A stretch of DNA of 7,765 nucleotides, taken from an archaeon. GTDB lineage: Archaea > Thermoproteota > Nitrososphaeria > Nitrososphaerales > JACAEJ01. The DNA is taken from the NCBI GenBank assembly GCA_024256265.1, contig JACGUK010000088.1:1-7765 (forward strand). The letters run 5' to 3'. The position numbers and the translations under genes are program-made. Below are positions 1 to 3,868 of the stretch, piece after piece (the stretch's first letter is position 1; every line of letters starts with the position of its first letter). The notes beneath the pieces are model-generated. The model did no database searches. It was not told the origin of the DNA and saw nothing but the letters and a program-made list of their open reading frames with translations.

Positions 1-1404
1 TCGAAAAGAGATAGCTTAACTTTGCCTTCCTCCATGCCCACACCTATTATATGATTCTCATCGTAAGAGTGAAGGTAGCCTGAGAAGCCAGGTATTTTCA
101 AAAAGCCTAAAACCTTTGGTTCAGTTGGGTTGCCAAGATCTATCACGAAAAAGGGATCTATCTGCCTAAAAGTTACAAGATAGCATCTATCGTCAATAAA
201 CCTGGCTGAGTATATGCGTTCTTCTGGGGCTAAGCCCTTAAGTTCTCCAACAATGTTTAGGTCCATGTCCAATACGTATAGATCATTTTCTGTACCAATA
301 CTCGTCCACTTTGTCGTCGCTATTCTGAAGAAGCCGTTGTACTCGTCCATGCTGAACTGGTTGAGCACGTAGCCTGAGACTGAGCCTTCAGCCTCGATAA
401 CTATCTTATCTTCATCTAACTTTATCCTATAAATCAAAGTTTCTTCATTTGCTTCTACTCCTACATTTAAAATCAACATGTTCGTGTTAGGAACCACTAA
501 GTATATGTTGTTCAATGAGACATACATGCTTGAGGTTACTCCTGTTAGAATCGGTTCATAGGTTGGCTCCTGCGTATCATCTTGAACGTTAACAGCTACA
601 ATCGTTGTGAAATAGTAGGAAAAATTTGGAACATCAACATAGCTTATTTCACTCGGTTGCACCTCTATAACAGTGCTGTTAGTGACTATATTCGGCAAGT
701 TCACTTCAAAGTCTGTTTCGTTACTACCTAGGAGTGTAGCTGGCTGATTGAACACAGCGTAAACGTAGTTGCCTATCATCCTTGATCCCGAGATGGTTCC
801 GTTTAAGCTTATGGTTCTCTTTAAAACGGGGTTCTCTCTGTCTATGATGTCGTAGACCTTTATGAAAGATTCTTCAGGATACACATAAGGTATGATATTT
901 CCTGATATGCGTTCAGGGATAGTTAGCAACGGATAATAGTACTGGTAATGTTTTCCTAAAACAGCAAGCCTATCTCCGTTCACATAAATCTCTAAACTAT
1001 AAGTTTCGTTCAAAGCTATCTTTGAGAGTATTTCGGCTTGTTCAGGAGGATAAGCCCTTAATATGTAAATGTTGAAGCCTGAAACCACGTATAAGTATTC
1101 TCCATCAGTCTTAACGATATCGGCTTCATCTACACCCGCAACTTGAATATTAGTGGTTGAATACCCAGGTGCACCTGAATACTCAGGCGCGAACTTATCG
1201 TTGTTCATGAAGGTGGAATATACATAAAATCCTTAGCTCATCATAACTCGAGAAAGTTTTAAGCTGTGGAAATGCTGGCTGAAAGCGGGGTTGAGCACTG
1301 ATGCTATAATATATAGCCGTAGCAAGTAGAACAGCTAAAAACACTGCAGCAAAGCTATATGTTATTGTCTTTTTCTTAATTTCCCTCTCCAATTCCGACA
1401 CCAT
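1..1404 (-). CDS. Secreted/membrane-anchored beta-propeller protein (COG4880-like), frameshifted, 3' end outside window
   Basis: The first part (from ATG at 1404) has a charged start, a hydrophobic anchor at about residues 14-36 and the stretch KTFSSYDELR, then meets a stop at 1195-1197. The remainder is in another frame, open from about 1232 to base 1, and reads NNDKFAPEYSGAPGYSTTN, VAGVDEADIVKTDG, QFSMDEYNGFFRIATT and GYLHSYDENHIIGVGMEEG. These are typical of archaeal secreted proteins with a C-terminal beta-propeller distantly related to WD40 repeats. It is probably an extracytoplasmic anchored protein; its ligand is unknown. The frame change lies between 1197 and 1235, possibly at the four-A run 1226-1229, and one base too many (or two too few) would explain it. 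The second part has its own ATG at 1208 but would then lack an anchor. A sequencing error, a real mutation or a split gene are all possible. The gene is divergent from the membrane protein at 1557. Confidence 0.8.
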
Positions 1405-1479
1405 TTTTAAGACTATATTAAAATATGCGTTTATTTTATCCTAGTTTTTGATACACTGTTGTCCAGAAATTAGACAAAG

Positions 1480-1497
1480 GTTAAAACGGTTTTTAAC
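1480..1497. promoter_or_regulatory. Inverted repeat between divergent genes
   Basis: GTTAAAA (1480-1486) and TTTTAAC (1491-1497) form a perfect 7-base inverted repeat around a 4-base centre. It lies in the 152-base gap between the divergent beta-propeller and membrane-protein genes, about 30 bases upstream of the TATA-like box of the latter. An operator for a dimeric regulator is the simplest reading. A short AT-rich hairpin or chance is also possible in so AT-rich a gap. Confidence 0.3.
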
Positions 1498-1520
1498 GCT
1501 ATAGTAGAACAGATAAATTT

Positions 1521-1535
1521 GAAAGTATTTATATT
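1521..1535 (+). promoter_or_regulatory. BRE/TATA promoter of the 122-aa membrane protein, likely leaderless
   Basis: GAAAG (1521-1525, BRE-like purines) is followed by TTTATATT (1528-1535). The box centre is about 25 bases before the ATG at 1557, which is the usual archaeal TATA-to-start-site distance. Transcription would then begin at or next to the start codon, giving a leaderless mRNA. Confidence 0.55.
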
Positions 1536-1556
1536 CAAAAAATCAGAAGTGATTTT

Positions 1557-1925
1557 ATGAGTCGCCAACTCTACATGCTTGGTTTCTTATTGCTCGTTAC
1601 AGGCGGTTTTCTTTTAGTTTATGGATATTTGTCTACAAGGTATGAGTGGGAATATTGGGGAGGCATAATATTCTTTGTTGGTCTATTCATCGGTGTTCTA
1701 GGAGTTGTGGTATCTGAGGAAAAAACAAAAATTATGTTGAAGGCGTTAGGTGCTTCTGTACTAATCACAATGATTTTTATGGGTGTGACTTATTGTCTAT
1801 ACAAGTTTTTGTATCCACAGTCATATATTATGATAACTGGTATTGGTTTAGTATTCTTCTTCGTATTGGTATCAATAATAGCATATGTTGCTTTCTATCT
1901 GATGGAAAAACGAAAATCCCCTTAG
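1557..1925 (+). CDS. Hypothetical four-helix integral membrane protein
   Basis: This is a 122-residue protein with four predicted membrane helices at about residues 6-25, 33-52, 63-84 and 90-116. They are separated by short loops (STRYEWEYW, SEEKTK, LYPQSY), and the C-terminus is basic (MEKRKSP). I do not recognise a family and see no conserved catalytic or metal-binding residues, so no function can be assigned. The ATG at 1557 is favoured because a TATA-like box is centred about 25 bases upstream. The gene stands alone: it diverges from the beta-propeller gene and converges on vapC, with an A/T palindrome that may end both transcripts. Confidence 0.75.
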   Translation: MSRQLYMLGFLLLVTGGFLLVYGYLSTRYEWEYWGGIIFFVGLFIGVLGVVVSEEKTKIMLKALGASVLITMIFMGVTYCLYKFLYPQSYIMITGIGLVFFFVLVSIIAYVAFYLMEKRKSP

Positions 1926-1977
1926 TTCTTAATTCTGGGTCGGTTTAAGGCTTTGTAGATAAGAAAGCAAACGAAGG

Positions 1978-1990
1978 AAAAAACGTTTTT
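1978..1990. terminator. Probable bidirectional T-tract terminator between convergent genes
   Basis: A6-CG-T5 at 1978-1990 contains the 12-base palindrome AAAAACGTTTTT (1979-1990). It gives a T5 run on the forward strand for the membrane-protein transcript and a T6 run on the reverse strand for vapBC. Archaeal polymerase ends transcription at U-rich tracts, so one short element could serve both convergent units. Confidence 0.4.
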
Positions 1991-2015
1991 GCCTAATGAG
2001 AAGGATAAAGGGTAA

Positions 2016-2050
2016 GTTTCAATGGAGATTCATAAAATGAGGATTGAAAT
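2016..2050. repeat. Solitary CRISPR-repeat-like sequence with inverted ends
   Basis: A 35-base segment begins GTTTCAAT and ends ATTGAAAT, with perfect 7-base inverted termini (TTTCAAT 2017-2023, ATTGAAA 2043-2049). Many archaeal CRISPR repeats are about this long and have GTTTCAAT/ATTGAAAC ends. No second copy or spacer is visible in the window, so this is resemblance only. It could be an isolated repeat, part of the vapC 3' region, or chance. Confidence 0.15.
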
Positions 2051-2054
2051 GTGA

Positions 2055-2447
2055 TTACCAAAATCGAACCCTAACGTCTTCTATCTTAAGGAAGTCCTTA
2101 TCATTGGATATCAATTCCTCTCCTCTCTTGATGGATATTGCCGCTATTAAGATATCAAATTCCCCTACTATCTCCCCCTTTCTCCTTAACTTTTGATAGA
2201 TTGCAGATGCCAATTCTGCGGAAGGTGAGTCTAATTCTAATATGGTGATGTTTGGGAGGAGACTCCTTATCAGTCTGACGTTTACATCCGACTTTACCGA
2301 AATCACAGCACCTTTTAGTAGTTCGTATGCCGTTATGACCGTCGATCTAAGCCCCTCGCTCTTTCTTTCCAAATCCTTGATAAAAGATACTGCCTTTGGA
2401 TCACCCTTAATAAGGGATACAAGGATGTCGGTATCTAAGCAGACCAA
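2055..2447 (-). CDS. vapC: VapC-type PIN-domain ribonuclease toxin
   Basis: The 130-residue protein spans one PIN domain, the normal VapC length. Acidic positions expected for the metal-dependent RNase site are present: D5 in the LDTDILV start, E42 in TAYELLKGA, D98 in GEFDILIAA, and D116 in ISNDKDF. Toxins of this family cut RNA when released from their antitoxin. The start is TTG at 2447, one base after the vapB stop, so the two are almost certainly translated together. All acidic residues are intact, so the toxin is probably active. The downstream end meets the A/T palindrome at 1978-1990. Confidence 0.92.
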   Translation of the reverse strand: MVCLDTDILVSLIKGDPKAVSFIKDLERKSEGLRSTVITAYELLKGAVISVKSDVNVRLIRSLLPNITILELDSPSAELASAIYQKLRRKGEIVGEFDILIAAISIKRGEELISNDKDFLKIEDVRVRFW

Positions 2448-2448
2448 T

Positions 2449-2673
2449 TTAGACCGTGATCTCTCTCGTAGCTGATAGCAACCTCTCTTTCTTAATCACG
2501 TCAAAGACTTTATCGATATCGTCTCCATTCCATTTACCTGCGAATGTAGTCAATGATACTCTTTTCTCCCCTTCTATCAATTTCATGATTACCTCTGAAA
2601 AGGATTCTCCCTCCCCCTTTCTCTCTTTGAGCATTTTATAGGCCTCGTTTGAAAGTGATATGACCCTTGTCAC
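2449..2673 (-). CDS. vapB: VapB-type antitoxin (DUF217 family)
   Basis: The sequence TRVISLSNEAYKMLKERK, then GESFSEVIMKLIEGEK and a C-terminal segment with FAGKWNGDD, is typical of DUF217 antitoxins. In these the N-terminal ribbon-helix-helix half binds DNA and the C-terminal half wraps the toxin. I chose the GTG at 2673 (74 aa) over an ATG at 2697 (82 aa) for two reasons. The ATG lies inside a strong TATA box, and the box is centred 26 bases upstream of the GTG, fitting a leaderless mRNA. The family also normally begins directly with this strand. It precedes vapC by one base and probably represses its own operon through the palindrome at 2677-2690. Confidence 0.88.
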   Translation of the reverse strand: MTRVISLSNEAYKMLKERKGEGESFSEVIMKLIEGEKRVSLTTFAGKWNGDDIDKVFDVIKKERLLSATREITV

Positions 2674-2676
2674 GTG

Positions 2677-2690
2677 TATGCATATGCATA
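2677..2690. promoter_or_regulatory. 14-base palindrome, probable VapB/VapBC operator
   Basis: TATGCATATGCATA is a perfect palindrome lying between the vapB TATA box and the predicted start at 2673. A second palindrome, CACGTG, abuts it at 2671-2676. VapB antitoxins usually repress their own promoter by binding palindromes in this position; binding here is inferred. Confidence 0.5.
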
Positions 2691-2692
2691 AG

Positions 2693-2705
2693 CGCATATA
2701 TAAGC
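2693..2705 (-). promoter_or_regulatory. TATA box of the vapBC operon
   Basis: On the reverse strand the sequence reads GCTTATATATGCG, a strong archaeal TATA element centred at about 2699. A start site about 26 bases downstream falls on the GTG at 2673, predicting a leaderless vapBC transcript. Confidence 0.6.
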
Positions 2706-2893
2706 ATTAATGGTAATAGTTCATGATGGTATCTTCTTACATGAACTTCTGACTCTTCTTTTGCTTTATAACTAAAACGAAAACCTGTTTGATATGGAGG
2801 ATAAGGGTGAACAATAATACAGAACTCTTCAAATCCAGTTTGATGGCTGCATAGCAACTTTGATGCACTGCTTCACTGCAGACACTCTTTAAA
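2706..2893. other. Gap between chromosomal vapBC and the viral operon; no supported gene
   Basis: No convincing coding region is present in these 188 bases. TTTGAT occurs three times (2788, 2839, 2859), and CACTGC is repeated eight bases apart near 2867-2879. A TATA-like CTTTAAATT lies at 2887-2895. This is where chromosomal-type genes give way to virus-type genes, so an attachment site could lie here, but I see no tRNA, integrase or clear direct-repeat pair. Confidence 0.35.
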
Positions 2894-3202
2894 TTGTATC
2901 AATCTTCTAAAAATAAAGAATTGAGCCAAGATAAAATCGAAAAGAATGCTATAGACGTTATTCGTGAGGTATCTGAGCTTATTGATAAGATAAACAAAAT
3001 TGTAAAAAGAACGAAAAGTGAGAATAAGCTCATCAATTATGCAAGAGTCCTTGCATCTCTTTATAGCACTCTATTAAGAATCCTCAAAGAAGTAGGGATA
3101 GAAACCTCGAATAAAAGCTTAGATGAGCTATTGGCTGAATTGGATATTCCTGAGAAACAAGCCAAGAAATTATCAAAAATCTTAGAGGCTATTAATGAAT
3201 GA
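2894..3202 (+). CDS. Small helical protein upstream of terminase; possible small terminase subunit by position
   Basis: The 102-residue, Lys/Glu-rich protein is almost wholly helical by composition. A coiled-coil-like central part (VSELIDKINKIVKRTKSE) is followed by YARVLASLYSTLLRILKEVG and a C-terminal LDELLAELDIPE. I do not recognise a family. In tailed viruses the DNA-recognising small terminase subunit is often a short helical protein just upstream of terL, so TerS is a guess from position and helicity only. The start is uncertain: TTG at 2894 has no clear ribosome site, and an in-frame TTG at 2921 lies about 30 bases after the TATA-like CTTTAAATT. The stop overlaps the next start (ATGA), so the two are an operon. 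Confidence 0.6.
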   Translation: MYQSSKNKELSQDKIEKNAIDVIREVSELIDKINKIVKRTKSENKLINYARVLASLYSTLLRILKEVGIETSNKSLDELLAELDIPEKQAKKLSKILEAINE

Positions 3203-3633
3203 AAAGTTCGGTTCAAGATGTAATACCAGAATTGAAGAAGGGTTGCCTAATAGAAGTGTTGTGGATAGATGCCTGTATTACTCAAAATGTTAGGACTTTT
3301 ACTAACAAGACCTTTGCAACTTATAAGAAATCTGTAGGAAGATTCGTAAGCATAATCAACGATCATCGATATCATGAGCCTCATCTAATAATAAGCAATG
3401 AAATCACTGATGAAGAAATTCATGACATAACATCCATCCCTTTAGGGATAATCATGAAGATAGATATAATAAACGAGAAGATAGATCAAATTACAGCCAA
3501 ATATGCTAAATCATCCATAATAGTCCCATTACAAGTTATCAAGCTCAAGAGGGCTCAAAGGCTAGAGCATCTTGAAGATGGAGGCCTTAAGATAGTCTTA
3601 GAGAAGGATGTGAAGGAAGATTCCAAGATTTAA
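3199..3633 (+). CDS. Conserved-looking hypothetical protein of the packaging operon
   Basis: This is a soluble 144-residue protein of unknown function. It opens with LKKGCLIEVLWIDACI, which resembles the first strands of a small beta-barrel. It has an acidic middle with two ITDEEIHD/EKIDQI segments and ends in VPLQVIKLKRAQRLEHL plus a charged tail. I see no enzyme motif and no membrane segment. The ATG at 3199 shares the ATGA overlap with the previous stop, which fixes the start. It sits two genes upstream of terL, consistent with a packaging or structural accessory role, but that is context only. Confidence 0.65.
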   Translation: MKSSVQDVIPELKKGCLIEVLWIDACITQNVRTFTNKTFATYKKSVGRFVSIINDHRYHEPHLIISNEITDEEIHDITSIPLGIIMKIDIINEKIDQITAKYAKSSIIVPLQVIKLKRAQRLEHLEDGGLKIVLEKDVKEDSKI

Positions 3634-3697
3634 GAAAAATGGTAAGCTCATAGTAAAAGAGCATGAATTTAGATGGATTGAGAGCGACTGGAGAGGT

Positions 3698-3868
3698 TTG
3701 ATTGCACTAATATCAACTCTAGGTTACATTACATTGATTACATTGGCTATGGTGCTATTTGGGATTGAAGCGGTCATTATAATCTCTGCAATAATGGGCG
3801 AGCCTTATGGATTGATAATAGGATGGTATTTTTCAAGAGTTGAGAGAGAATGGAAAAGGAGAGGCTAA
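3698..3868 (+). CDS. Short two-helix membrane protein, holin-like; 5' end uncertain
   Basis: From TTG at 3698 (GGAG at 3690-3693) the product is 56 aa. It has two membrane helices at about residues 2-21 and 23-43, a short turn and a basic tail (SRVEREWKRRG). Two short helices ending GLIIGWYFSR recall phage holins and similar small viral membrane proteins. The same frame is open upstream to 3614, and that part (KLIVKEHEFRWIESDWRG) looks protein-like, but it contains no ATG, GTG or TTG before 3698. The real gene may start at a rare codon such as ATT at 3620, or may have lost a start by frameshift. It overlaps the terL start by 19 bases. Confidence 0.5.
   Translation: MIALISTLGYITLITLAMVLFGIEAVIIISAIMGEPYGLIIGWYFSRVEREWKRRG

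Noticed and set aside
2242..2641. Forward open frames opposite vapBC
   Set aside because: They are antisense to two well-supported genes and have no family features.
2821..2850. TTCAAATCC as the T-arm of a tRNA attachment site
   Set aside because: The flanks do not form a five-base T stem and no other tRNA arms are seen.
2636..2857. Reverse 73-aa open frame across the vapB promoter
   Set aside because: It overlaps the vapB 5' end and promoter in another frame and shows no recognisable domain or start context.
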